A stretch of 64,000 nucleotides of DNA from Zygnema circumcarinatum (Eukaryota; Streptophyta; Zygnematophyceae; Zygnematales; Zygnemataceae), in NCBI GenBank assembly GCA_037447605.1, contig CM074806.1:4709287-4773286 (forward strand). Direction: 5' to 3'. How positions within the stretch are numbered: position 1 is the stretch's first letter; every line of letters starts with the position of its first letter. The notes beneath the pieces were generated by a model. That model had not been told where the DNA came from. It worked only from the letters and a program-made list of their open reading frames with translations, and did no database searches. This document shows positions 25,545 to 37,360 of this stretch, in pieces. Made by a program: the position numbers and the translations under genes.

Positions 25545-25743
25545 AAACTTGATCCTCTTAGTATTTTTCGTTTTCCAACACAATTCTGCCTCTCAGTTTT
25601 GATTGCTCCGTTCAGCGTTTGACGGAGCGCAGCGCAGTTCAGTTTCACCGCCAGTCGTTGCACAGTAAAGTTCCCTTTTAGGGTTGCGCCCCATTCCACC
25701 TCCGCGCTCTCTCTCTCGCCTCCAGTCCGTCACTCACCCGTCC

Positions 25744-25772
25744 GCAGCAGCAGCAGCAGCAGCAGCAGCAGC
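25744..25772 (+). repeat. (CAG)n trinucleotide repeat in the 5' leader
   Basis: About nine CAG units end 8 bases before the ATP sulfurylase ATG. In the frame of the ATG they would read as poly-Ala, but no ATG lies upstream, so they are probably in the 5' untranslated region. Confidence 0.85.
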
Positions 25773-25779
25773 GTACGCC

Positions 25780-28700
25780 ATGGCTTCCGCAGCGAGCACA
25801 GCCAACGTCACTCTCTTTTCCAAGCAGACGGGAGGTGTGCTCCTCGTTCCCAGCCATGGCGGCCGCGCTTCCTCCCGGGAGCTTGCAGCTGTCGCCAAAG
25901 GGCGCACCTTCACCTCCATCTCCTCGTGCGCTTCGCTGTGCGGAGACTCTGCCACTTCCCTCTCTTTCTTCCTTTTTGAGAATGTAGCAGGATCCAGCAA
26001 GCGAGCCTCTGGACGGAGCGCAGGAGTCGCTTCGGCTGCTCGTAAAGGCGTGAGGGCGGAACTTATTGCCCCTGATGGAGGAAAGCTGGTGGAGTTAGTC
26101 GTTCCAGAGAAAGAACGAGCGAGTAAGAAGGCAGAAGCAGCAGGGCTCCCGAAAGTTAACATCAACAACATTGACTTGGAATGGGTGCATATTTTGTCGG
26201 AGGGATGGGCGAGCCCTTTGAAGGGGTTCATGAGGCAGAACGAGTATCTGCAGGTGTGGTTGCCGGAATCCTTCTTCAGAGCATCTCGAGAGATGAACTA
26301 GGAGGTTGTGGAATGGCTGTTTGTTTGGCGTCTCTGGACTTTCCAGCTGGCACTCAGTGTCAGTTTTCAGAGTGGTGATTGTTAAAGGCAACTTCATTCG
26401 GAGCTTGCGTCCGCTAGGATTTAATGTATTAGTAAATATCTTGCGTTCCTAGTATGCGTGATGGGATCTCAGTCTGCCAAGTTGATGTTACTGGTGTCGT
26501 TTCTAGTTTTGTAGTTTGTTGCAGTCTGCCTTTGTCTATCTCAAAAAGTTGGCACTTTTAGAGTAGACTGGCGCATTAGTTGTGCTTGCAAGTTTTTTCC
26601 TCTTTGTTAATACATAACGCATTTTTTTTTAAACACGAAAGTCAACACAGCTTTGTCCTTTTTGCAAAATCAGTGTCGCACAAGTGGATTATGCTCGGTG
26701 CATGTCTCTCTCTCTCTCGGTATCACTCTTGCGTGCGCGCGAGTTCTTTTCTCTTTCTCTCGCGCTCGCTCTCAATGGCCTCTTCCTTCAAAGCTGCTGA
26801 GAGCTTTTCGGTCATTGGTTCATATATGGTTCTCTGCTTAATGTACGCTGCCTGAATCCCTCTCCTATAGATTTTTCGTACCCGAATCTGGAATATCATT
26901 GCTCCTTATTTTCCTCTCTCTCTCAGAACGACTTCCTTTTCACTTAAATACGACACACCTTCCCCACTTTCTCTATTCTTGTGAGCAGGCCCTCCACTTC
27001 AACTGCATGCGGGCTGAGGATGGCTCGCTGGTGAATATGTCTATTCCCATCGTATTGGCTATCGATGATGATCAAAAGGCAGCCATAGGAGACTCTCAAG
27101 CTGTGACATTGGTGGGCCCATCCGGAGAGCCAGTTGCTATCATTCGCCAGTGAGTCAACCCCCGCTTTCTGTTGCAAATAAGCTCAAGCCTTTAAACATA
27201 AAATTAAAGATATTTCAGCAAATTCGTAAGAGCAGCTCTATGATAATTCTTGGTCTATGGAGTCCATGTACCACGATGAACGAGTCCCACGAGTCCCATT
27301 GTTCAGTCCACTTTTAAGAGTACATTGGTTTCAGCGGGTTTTCGAATGTGGGGAACATGGCTGATTCTCATCATGTAAAGCATTTCATCCAGAGACCTTT
27401 CGATTCTATCATATGACGGTAACGTTGAGTCCTGACTGATGTGAGTGAGAGCCCCTTGCGGTGATGGATTCAGGCCAGAGATATACGCTCACAACAAGGA
27501 GGAACGCATTGCTAGAACTTGGGGTTGCACAGCGCCTGGACTTCCGTATGTAGATGAATACATAACCAACGCCGGGCCGTGGCTGTTGGGTGGTGACCTG
27601 GAGGTTCTTGAGCGCATCAAGTACAATGATGGGCTCGATTCATATCGCCTTTCCCCTGCAGAACTCCGTGCAGAATTTGAGCGCCGTAATGCCGATGCAG
27701 TTTTCGCCTTCCAGGTGGGCTTAATGACAACGCTGAGGGATATAAGTTCGATGCACGATGTGATGTGTTCTTAAGGTTTTGAGGCCCTACAAAGGCAACT
27801 GCTTGTAGATGAACAAAGGAGGCAAAGAATGCTTCTGGCTGGTGTTTGCTGATGCTTAAAAGGAATAGGGTTGCTTTGTGCAGTTGCGAAATCCTGTTCA
27901 TAACGGCCATGCGCTGTTGATGACGGACACACGCCGTCGTCTGCTTGACATGGGCTACAAAAACCCTGTTCTGCTTCTGCACCCACTTGGAGGATATGTG
28001 AAGGCAGATGATGTGCCAACCGATTGGCGCATGAAGCAGCACGATGAGGTGATTTTGTCTTCCTTGTTTCAGTTAACTCTACCTTAATGCGGTTGACATA
28101 AGCAGGATGCTATGCCTTAGTGGTGTTGATAAGCGGTCGAACTCCGATCTTCAACTCAGGTAAGAGCTGAAGTCCTTTTACTACTTTAATCCTGAACCTG
28201 GTCAGATCTTTAGCCCTTGAACAAGCCTTCCCATCACTCCCCTTATGCTTGTTACGTCATTTTTCTACCATGACAGGTCCTGAAAGCAGGCGTGCTTGAT
28301 CCGGAAACGACCGTTGTAGCCATCTTTCCTTCTCCCATGCACTATGCGGGTCCCACCGAGGTTCAATGGCATGCAAAAGCCCGCATCAATGCAGGGGCCG
28401 ACTTTTACATAGTGGGAAGAGATCCTGCAGGGATGGGCCATCCCACAGAGAAGCGCGATCTTTACAACGCTGAACATGGAAAAATGGTCCTTTCCATGGC
28501 TCCTGGTCTAGAACGGCTCAACATTTTGCCTTTCAAGGTTTGTAGAGGCTTTCATTTCACTTCACATTCTTTACTTTCAAGCAAAAGCGAGCACAAGCGT
28601 TTGCTACAATAATAGAAGCAGCTCACGCATGGCAAAGCAAAATGAGTTAAAAGGGGTGTTGAGCAGAGCAACCCAGCCGATTTGTTTCTATTAACAGTTA

Positions 28701-29247
28701 ATGCAAAGGTGTGGTGAGGTGAAGTGTAGCCAGCCATCAGGCGGAGTCTACCTTTTGTTTTTGACCTTTTTTATGCATCTGTCTGACTGTGCAGGTGGCG
28801 GCTTATGACAAGACGAAGGGAGAAATGGCATTCTTTGAGCCATCACGAGCTGACGACTTTTTGTTCATTTCAGGAACAAAGGTCTGTTGCTCTCCGTCGT
28901 TGAACTTTCGTTAATCCTGAAACCTTATATATCTGCTCTTGGAACCAAGCACCTGCTATTGACGAGAGAAGCAGAGTGGGGAAGGAGTGAGAGAGGAGTG
29001 AGAGAGTTTGACAACAGTTCTTGCCTGATTGAGGAACTACTACTTCCAGTAATCACTTGAGTGAAATCCGGATTGCCGGTGATTGACGGAGAGATTTGAC
29101 GGTGTTCCATGTGCTTGTGTTTGCTTGCAGATGCGGAACTTTGCAAAGAGCGGAGAGTCTCCCCCCGACGGGTTCATGTGTCCTGGAGGATGGCAGGTGC
29201 TGGTCGATTATTACAAGAGCATTGCCAAGGAGAGCGTGGCGGCTTAA
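25780..29247 (+). CDS. APS1: Plastid ATP sulfurylase
   Basis: Makes adenosine 5'-phosphosulfate from ATP and sulfate, the entry step of sulfate assimilation. Exons 25780-26253, 26989-27149, 27474-27714, 27884-28048, 28277-28537, 28795-28881 and 29131-29247 join in frame to 501 residues. The first 85-90 residues are Ser/Ala/Arg-rich and look like a plastid transit peptide. The catalytic core shows [19 protein letters not shown] (292-301, the ATP-binding HxxH) and [10 protein letters not shown] (394-403), then FISGTKMR and MCPGGW near the end. There is no APS kinase domain, as expected for the plant monofunctional enzyme. The C-terminal tail after VDYYKS is shorter than in Arabidopsis. A TTTTAGGGTT telo-box-like element lies at 25676-25685. 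Confidence 0.96.
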
Positions 29248-29809
29248 AGGAGAAGGAAAAGGAAGGCGAGCTTGTTCTTTCGCAGATTGTTGCTCCCAAG
29301 ACTAGGTATTGGAGGGTTTGATAGCTTTCTAGCAAGTGGGCATCCAGAGTCGTAATTTTTTTTTTCGAAGGATTGTAGTCAGGCTAGTCAGGTTATATGA
29401 GAAAGCACGAAGAGTGTAGGCAGAGGTAATTTTTTCTTTTTGGCGATTTAAGGCCTTCATTCTCTCCTCTAGAATTGGGGCCGAGACCCTACTGATGGAG
29501 TGCAGGAAAATTTCTGCCCCTATTATTGTGTAAGCTCTTTTGGAGACGTATCTCAATAGATATCTCTTGTCGAGTAACTGCCCGTAGCCCCGTGTTTACA
29601 CCTGCAAAAAGTGCATGACAGCCAATTACATGCTGCCATGTCAGCACATGTGCCAGCGTGGCGAGGCCTGATTGGGCGATTGTGACAGAGAGCTGACAAC
29701 AAATTGAATGTCGCCACGTGTAAGACCTACGTAACCTCTACAAATACAGTAAAGCCTCTCAATGCCACAACTTTATGGCCATTCCCTTTTTACTAAAGCA
29801 CTTTTTACT

Positions 29810-29969
29810 CAAGATCGATTGGAACCTTCATTGAACTCGCGATGGCGAGGCCATCAAATGTACATGGACAAAGGCAAAATGTGGAACCACGAAGGACTGG
29901 TCACAAAGGACCGAAACACAATAAAACGAAGCTAGGAGCGGAAAACTACGCCTAGGCACAAAAGCCTTT
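29810..29969 (-). mobile_element. SINE-like element, copy A, with 14-bp target-site duplication
   Basis: About 133 bases (29827-29959, minus strand) match the copy at 47157-47288 with only two or three differences. It is flanked by perfect 14-bp direct repeats at 29796-29809 and 29970-29983, as left by target-primed insertion. The element carries no obvious tRNA-type A and B boxes and no poly-A tail. Part of it stays open as a 68-codon frame in both this copy and copy B, but that is conservation by recent common origin and not evidence of a gene. Confidence 0.8.
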
Positions 29970-30659
29970 AAGCACTTTTTACTTTCAATTTGGACTCCAC
30001 GTGGCGCCACCTTCGGCCAATAAGATTTTGACACGTCAGCAATGTGCCCGAACTCGGAGATCCGATTGGATATTCGCTAGGGAGCGTCCGTAATGAAAAT
30101 CCATCCGTGGGCTGTCCCTGTATCCAGTCTTCATCGAGGGTACCCCGTGAATTGGGCGCCACTGCCTGCCACGTGGAATCGTATTCTGACGTGGCAGGCT
30201 ATGAGTGGCCAAATCTTCAAAAAGGGCTGTGTCCCTAATGGTGGCGTGGACGGGAAATGTAGTCGGCCCGCCTTTGTAGGGGGCGTCAGACTTGAAAAAG
30301 TTGTTCGTAAGTTTGATACTAGAACGAGTACTTCGGTGAAATAGCGATCTTGTTGCGGCGGAGTACTGTATTTCCGAAACTTTCTTGTTGCTGCTCTGTG
30401 TCAGAAATATTCCCCCCTACTACCAATCATTAGGTTGAAAAATCTTTCACATAACAGGCCGAAGCTGACACACTTTTTATGAAATAAAGGAGCGCTGCCT
30501 TTTTGCTCAAGCCATGCTGACAAAGCAAGCAAGAATTGCTATACGTGAATGCTCCGTCTTTTGCTGTGAAAGTACCTATGGTGCTGGTCATATTTGCTCA
30601 CCAGAAGCTTATGTAGAAGCGCCTGCCGCAGGTTCAGTAATTTTAGCACCATTGTAAGT

Positions 30660-30701
30660 AAAGAAAAGGAAGTGGCATTGATCTCACGATGGCGGGGCCA
30701 T
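30660..30701 (-). mobile_element. SINE-like element, copy D, 5'-truncated
   Basis: A 42-base insert holds only the 3' end of the element: the GATGGC/GCCATC hairpin plus the following CTC-CATTGA segment. It is flanked by 10-bp direct repeats at 30650-30659 and 30702-30711. Losing the 5' part while keeping the 3' end is the usual product of incomplete reverse transcription. Confidence 0.5.
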
Positions 30702-30888
30702 CATTGTAAGTGCCTTTTGTGCTATGATTTCTTAGGGTATGCGAAGGTGACCAAAGGTCATGGCGCTCTGCGGTTGGCGCTCGACGCTCGGCGCTTGCCT
30801 CCCACTCTCCTCCCACTTTAATAGCGAAGCTCCGTCCATGGCGGAATATTAGGGTTTCGTTTCTGCTGCAGCTGTCCAGGCGCCTGCG

Positions 30889-33800
30889 ATGGATGCTCCT
30901 CCACCTCTGTGCACGAAAGCGCCGGCTATGAAAAAGGAACCTGTTTCCATGGCGTCCTTGCCTTCTGAGGTGAGGCAGACTGCCACTGGTTTTCAGCTTG
31001 TCCATGCTTGCTTTCTTTTTAATCCATCGAGGGAGGGAGGGGGGGAAGGGGGGAGTGATATTGATGCTTGTAGCTATACAGGCTTCCTTGCTTATCTGCA
31101 GGTCTCCTTTTCAGACGAAGCTTTTGTAGATTCTCTCTGCATGCAGCGGCTTATTTTGTTGGATTGAAACATTTCTTAGTGCTTTTGACTCGCATACAAG
31201 TAAAATATCAGGGCGGTGGGGTGTTTGTTTCCCTCGTTTGTTTGATACGGGTTACGGGAATGCAAGTGTCTCACTTACAAGTGCATGGTGGCAGTTCACA
31301 TTCAGAAAACCTGGTGTATTTGAAGTTATTTATAAAGGCGGAAGTCCATTTTTTTGCGATTTCCCTCTTTTAATTTTCAAGTACGTAAGCTAAGATAGGG
31401 ATTTAAAGTCCAGAATGTGTTAATCCGTCCAGCAATGCAAAATGTGAGCAGATTCAGTGTCATGCATTAGATAAAAGTTAGCATTCGGATCTTTTAAGGT
31501 TTGGTCTCAACTTGGGTGCACGTGGCATGCAGCTTGTGGCACGCATCATTTGGCCCCTTGGTTTCCACAGTTGGGCCCGCCTTGCGTCCACCTCTCATAC
31601 CTTCAGAGCTGCAGCTTCAAGGTTGGCGTTCGCGCTCTCTCTCTCTCTCTCGTTATATACCTCCCTCGCTCCGCACTCTTTCTCTCTCCCTCCCTCTCCT
31701 CCCCGCCCCCCGTCACTCCGCCCCACTGTCCCTCCGCCCTTCTCTCTCTCCTCCCTTGCTTAATGTTGAACACCGCGTTCAGAATCTCAATGCGCTTAGC
31801 TGCAGCTTCACGGAAGGTCGTATTCCAATCCCTAAACCGTAAGAAATGAAAAGCGTGACTTTTGTTCCCTTTCAGACATCGAAGTCATTGCCTTGTGTAC
31901 AAGGTTGTTCAAATTCTTGAGCTATAGCATTCAGCAAAAACAGGGCGAATGTTTTTCCCCTCTAATATAACCACTCAGAGCGCGTCGCTAAGGTTTCTCG
32001 AACACGGACGGGCAATTGTTCGTCAGTATTACTCTCATTCATGCTGTATAAATAGCGACGGCTACAGGTGCTTCGTTCATTTTTCGCTTATAGTTTATGA
32101 GGCAATTATCCATCTCGAAGTAGATACAGCAGATTTCTCAGACGATGCATTTTATCTCAATCGTGGTTTAAAGTCATCCGTCAGACCCTCCAACTTAAAT
32201 TGACACAGTCAAAATTCTCTTCACAATTTCGACCTCGTCTAGTCTGAGAAAGCATGTATATGTATATATATACATATACATGCATATATGTATGTGTATG
32301 TATATGTATGTAGGGTTGCTCTGGCTTTTTGACCATCTGATCGGAGAAAATTGTGATGAGGATCTCTCACCCATTTGAAGACTTGAAGACTCTGAAGTAT
32401 GTCTGCCCCTTCCGTAGAATGATGGTTGTGCTTGGATATTGGGATGGTCTGTGAGCAGTTTACTTGCGGCGTCGCAATTTATCGATTTAAAGAATGCCGG
32501 TGCTTTGCTGGATGGTCCCTGCTTTGCCTCTGTGATTTCTCAACTCGGGTCGTCACTCAGGCGGATGGAGCTGGTAGGGACTCCTCCTTCGTATCCCGCT
32601 TTGCTTTGCACTTTCAATGTTCTAGCCCAACCAGATTCTAAGGTTTTTGTAACTGAACTATTCCATTGCTATAAACGCTGCGCAGACTATTACATGCTGG
32701 AGCTCATTTTAAACCTAATGCATTGCATCTTGACAGTATTCAGCTGTGGGAGAATTGCGCCTTTTTTTAAGGTTTTAGAAGGAAGGTCACTCAGGGTACT
32801 TTTCCTTAATTCGGGGTCTTCAGGACTGCTGGCATCTTGATGACTCTGTGGCAACTCTTATTCCATCGAGTGTTACTGAGCTTGCGCTCTGTGGAGCAGA
32901 TCATCACTCAGATGCACTTCTCTATGGTACTTCTGCAATCTCCTTCACTTTTTGGAATGCTTTGCAATATTCTTTCTTGGAGCTACCCGTTTGAGCATAT
33001 GAACATTTTTTGCTGCGAAGGAATGGGATCAGTAAGTGACAACAAAGAAGCACTGAAAGTGTTCGTCCATTTCTCGCCCTCTCCCTGAATTTAGACCCTC
33101 ACGTAGCGACTGTGCCTGCAGTTGTTGCATGCAGGTTTGGCTGTCAACTCCAACGCTTTGCCTGGTCTGGTTTTGGCGGAACTGTCAGTGAAGATGGCTT
33201 TCTCACATTGGCCCAAAGCTGCAAAGGGCTCACTTCCTTTGCCCTGGATAGTGGAGAGGCTTTGAACCCGAATTTGGTCGTTAAGGCAGTCGCATCCAGC
33301 TGTCCTAATCTTGTGGAGCTCAGTGCATATGATCTGACACGAGTACGTGCATCACTCGTCACCTATCACACCTGCTTTTGCCGAAGCCTATGCATCAAGA
33401 GTCTGCGGACTGTCAGCCATCTATTTCCTTCCGTAGGTCCTGTGTCGCAAACTCAATTTCTGTGTGGATGGTTTGAAGATGCGTTCGTACCCACTGATGC
33501 CTCCGTGCTAGTGTTTGTTTACTCGTTCTGCAGGAAACTCTTGTCCATGTGAAGAAATGTGATATCCGTTTGAAGGTCTTCAAACACAAGCGACGCCACA
33601 GCCATGGACTCCCATTGACAGATGTCACTCTTGTGCTCATTGCGGGTATGTGTCCCCAATTGGAGGAGCTCATGCTTACCGACCACACAGATGGAGAAGG
33701 ATCCGGAGTGAGTCCCTTCCACATGTGTCCCTCATGGCCGTCTCTGACATGCACAATGCATCCGTAGATTGTCTCCTTTTCATGAGAGGTACTTTAGTTC

Positions 33801-35992
33801 AGCGGAAGTTATGATTTGCTTCAAGGGTATTTGTGAATGAAGCGACTTTCTGCTACGGAAGTGCTCTGGTTGACATGCGAAGTATTTGACGCTTAACATG
33901 ATTTACGTCTGGTTTCTGCTTTCTTACTTTTCTAAGGGGTGACAGGACGTGACAGATGCAGGATTGTTGGTACTGACAGAGCGAGCGGCTACTTTGCGAG
34001 TATTGAAACTTAAGCTCTTCATGCCACAGGCTTCAAGACGCTGCTCAGCAGTTGCAATTATGGAGTGTGAGCACCTTCCTAAGCCTGCACTTTTAAGTCT
34101 TCCAGGAAATGACCCATTGAAAAGTTTCGTTCTTCCTTTACAAGCAGAAAGGTTTCGTGTTTCATATATAGTACGTAATGGGGAGAGAGAAAGAGAAACG
34201 GAGAGGGTTGTGAAGGGGATAGAGATTAATTTTTGATAGAAGGAGGGGAACATGTACAGTGGTAAACGCTTGCACAAAGCTGACTCGTCTCGAACTCTGC
34301 AACTTGAAACGTCTCGCGGATCCCCCGTTCTATGAGATTGTGCAGGTGAGTCACAGATGTTTGTCTAAAGCCTCTCATTTCTAGTATGTCTCGTTTGAAT
34401 CGAGTAGCCAAGTTTCCGCAAACCTTCATAAGAGACGAATGCTCTGGCTTACACCACTGTACTATTCTCTCGAATTTCACTCACAGCATTGCAGTGGGCT
34501 TATCGAACTATGCGTAGACGCTGCCCCTATAACCGATACCTCGCTGGAGTTTCTTGTTGCGCATTGCCCGCAACTCAAAAGTCTCTCTATCAAGTACTGC
34601 AGAAAGGTAGGTTCAGAAAGGTGATGTTTTTTTTTTAGTACAATTGAGTAGTGGTCGATGTGGGGCAGGTGTCGCATTTTTTTGAGGGTCTTGAACCTTT
34701 CTGATCGCTATGAGCATGTTGAACTGAAGGATTGGTGGCATATGTGTGCAGCTGACAGAGTACGGTCTCGCAACTCTCGGTCAACTCAGCCAGTTGGAGT
34801 CCCTTAACGCAGGGCAAGCTTCTGGAGTCACTGACATCTCTGCTGCTGCGATTTGCTCCAAGGCTGCCTCATCTCCTCTTACAACACTGGCAAGCGCCAT
34901 CACCTCACCTCCCCTTTCCTTACTTGCATTAAGCTTGTCATACACACGCATGCATACGTCGCCTGTCTACGCAAATTCTTCCTGTAGGCGCCTCTGATTT
35001 CGACACGTTTCTCCACAATCAGACCTTCCATCATAGCTTACCATGAGTGCATTCCATGGAGATATTGCGTGCGCCCTATTCTGACAAACTTCCATGCATG
35101 CCTGATTCAGGTCCTTAACTATGGCCAGCTGTCCGATTCAGCTTTGTCAGCCATAGCCAGTTGCCCAAGAATACAAGAGCTGGCGCTTCACAACTGCCCA
35201 CGCATCACCAATAAGGTGTGCCTACTCAACTTGCATATTCGTCACCCACCCCCTTATTCAGCGCAGATCCACGTGTAGTTAAACTTTGCGAAAGCACCCT
35301 TGTTCCTCGACATGCCTAAAGCCCCTGTCTCTTTAACGTTCGGCCCTCCTTGTACCTTAACGCTGAATCGACAGCATCATGCATCACCATTCCTCATCTT
35401 GCCTCCTTATACTCGTGCTTCGCATACTCTTGACAGGGTCTAAGAGCCATTGCAGCCGGCTGCCCTCTCCTTCGCTGTCTCTCAATAAGCGCCTGCGAGT
35501 ATGTTTCCGATGCTGGTGTTGTGGCCATTGCATCATCCTGTCCACGCCTTCTTAAGATTCGTCTTGATGGCTGCCGTCTCCTCAGCAACCCGTCGGTCCG
35601 CGCGCTCTGCTCTCCCACTCTGCGGCTCCGTTATCTCAGCATGCAGCAGTGCTCCAAATTGTCGGACGGAGTCTTCTCCTATCTCACTGAGGCTGTGGCC
35701 CTTCGCTTTGTAGACTTCGCAAGGTGAGGGAGTCTCCTGCTCTTCTGCGTGGACCTTGGAAACCCTAACGACTCCCTTGCCTGCTCCTCTCCCTCTCTTT
35801 CCTCTTCACCTACTGATGCTTAGTTATACCCTTATTTGTGAGTGCAGGGGAAACTTTACTTCCGGAGCGATAGAGGCCTACCACGCCTCGCGGCCGCTAG
35901 TGGAACTATGTATTGATGGACGGCCGTTTCAGTTCTGTTCACCGTTTACGGCGAAGGCATCGCCTGGTTCCAATTTCACCGCCAGAGGCTGA
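30889..35992 (+). CDS. F-box/leucine-rich-repeat protein
   Basis: Probable substrate receptor of an SCF ubiquitin ligase. Exons: 30889-30969, 31533-31621, 31783-31838, 32459-32573, 32824-32926, 33122-33342, 33534-33707, 33946-34066, 34260-34345, 34487-34606, 34752-34889, 35111-35215, 35437-35723, 35848-35992; about 614 residues. The F-box spans the first intron: SLPSE, then LVARIIWPLGFHSWARLASTSHTFRAAA. Cysteine-containing LRRs follow, for example LSDSALSAIASCPRIQELALHNCPRITNKGLRAIAAGCPLLRCLSISAC and VSDAGVVAIASSCPRLLKIRLDGCRLL. The frame between the second and third exons does not join with the donor I chose, so that junction is uncertain. The exon ending at 34889 must use a GC donor (CTG then GCAAGC) to give the repeat LTTLVLNYGQLSDSAL. 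Family resemblance is to EBF/FBL-type proteins; the target is unknown. Confidence 0.8.
32252..32283. repeat. Perfect 32-bp palindrome (TA/TG-rich)
   Basis: A perfect self-complementary sequence made of ATGTATAT units lies in an intron of the F-box gene and runs into a TATG microsatellite up to about 32311. It could extrude as a cruciform. Confidence 0.9.
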
Positions 35993-36305
35993 TGATATGG
36001 AATAGGAGAGAAGATCCCATGGACAATTTGTTTGGTAAATTTGTAATTTAGGGTTTCCTGTTCAAAGCAACCTCTGAACCTGGATCAAAGTGACTGCAGG
36101 CTCACTTCCTGCGTGGGCTGCGTGCCGTGCAATACTGGTGTGGTTCTCAGTTTGTGGCAGGGTACCTATATGTAGGGTGTAGCTATATGTTGTACATAGG
36201 CTTGACTACTCGTCCTCCTTTTGCACATTCGTACAATACAAATGTAGGATAGAGAATTCCCGCATTCCTTCGTAGTTGCTTGTAGGGAGGGTTGCGTTGC
36301 TGAGC

Positions 36306-36436
36306 TTAGGTGTCGTTTTCCGCTCCTAGCTTTTTTCTTTCGTCTTTAGGTCCTTTGCGAACAGTTGTTCCTCGTGGTTCCCCATGCTGACTTTGTCCAT
36401 GTACATTTGATGACATCGCCATCGTGAGGTCAATGT
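36306..36436 (+). mobile_element. SINE-like element, copy C (diverged)
   Basis: About 130 bases align in order with copies A and B: TTTTCCGCTCCTAGC, then TCCTTTG, CGTGGTTCC, TTTGTCCATGTACATTTGATG and CGCCATCG. There are many substitutions and small indels, which suggests an older insertion. I could not see clear target-site duplications. Confidence 0.65.
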
Positions 36437-36592
36437 TACATCCTCTGTCATTGTCCCGCATCCACTTTGGGCTAATGGATTTGAAAAATAGTGGCGACCC
36501 AATTGTGTTGAATAGAAGAAGAAAAGATCAAGTTCAACATGACATTCTACATTGTACAATGCAAGGTTGGTGTGTCCATAGTCCTTGCGCCG

Positions 36593-36661
36593 AACAATAA
36601 CAACAACAACACCACCAACACAACAACAACAACAGCAACAACAACAACAACAACAACAACC
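36593..36661 (+). repeat. (CAA)n microsatellite
   Basis: An imperfect CAA array of about 70 bases. On this strand it reads as poly-Gln, poly-Asn or poly-Thr in the three frames, and as poly-Cys or poly-Leu on the other. I do not take any of them as genes. Confidence 0.9.
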
Positions 36662-37054
36662 GGTCACCCCCCTGCTGCGCCACTCGCGACTTTCCGTACG
36701 ACCCTTGGTAGCGACCTGTCAGACGGCAAGGAGGCGCGCTATTGGGGGCGCCGCCGGAGTGGTCGGTGGAAAGTCGGTAGCCAATCAAAGCTCGCCACGT
36801 GTCCTCCTTTCTCGTTACCCGCTCGGCGAGCGTCCACGTTCTGTGCACGCGCGCCATGTGGCCGGCACGTGGCGGCATCGGGTGGGCGGACGGCATTGGC
36901 TGACCATTCCGCGTGCGCCACGTGGCATTCCATGGCTAAAAACAGAGCGGACCGTACAAGGCTCCAATGACCTGGGCGAACATTTGTATTTAAATTCTAG
37001 TCAAGAATTCTAAGGGTCAGTCCGTTTACAAACTCTTTTAGAATAGATGGCCAG

Positions 37055-37360
37055 AAGTACGAGTGTACGGCCTATTGCTTAACTTGTACGGTCAGCACGA
37101 GCGTAATTCAAACTTGGCGGGTTTGTTCAAGCCCAATGGTAGTACGGTCATTTAAAAAGTGTTTTAAAACTCTGAACTTTCAGATATTAGCACGTTCTAA
37201 TTCTGAAATCTAAAACTCTAGAAGTCCCTTGTACGGACAAAGGTACGTCCCTAGCGGACATGCCGAATTTGTCGATTTGCAAGATGCCGATTGTGTGTAC
37301 GGCAATCTGTACGATGGTAGTCTCGCAGGTAGTCCGTACAAGGACTGCAAAGAAATGTAC
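37055..37360. promoter_or_regulatory. GTAC-dense block upstream of the Mn-CDF gene
   Basis: About ten GTAC tetranucleotides, mostly as TGTACGG or CCGTACAA, lie 575-880 bases before the transporter start. CCGTACAA matches the SBP-domain consensus core, which is tied to copper response in algae and plants. A metal-response role next to a metal transporter is plausible, but similar blocks also occur near unrelated genes. Confidence 0.4.

Larger units (their letters stand above)
29248..30888. other. Intergenic region with interspersed elements
   Basis: Between ATP sulfurylase and the F-box gene. It contains one full and one truncated SINE-like copy and several ACGT-core motifs: 29713-29721, 29998-30005, 30168-30176 and 30188-30196. 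A TTAGGGTTT element lies at 30849-30857, 32 bases before the next ATG. No gene is seen. Confidence 0.55.

Noticed and set aside
36539-37013. Frames with poly-Gln, poly-Thr or poly-Cys near 36.6 kb
   Set aside because: Made by the CAA microsatellite; three frames are open at once and flanking residues resemble nothing.
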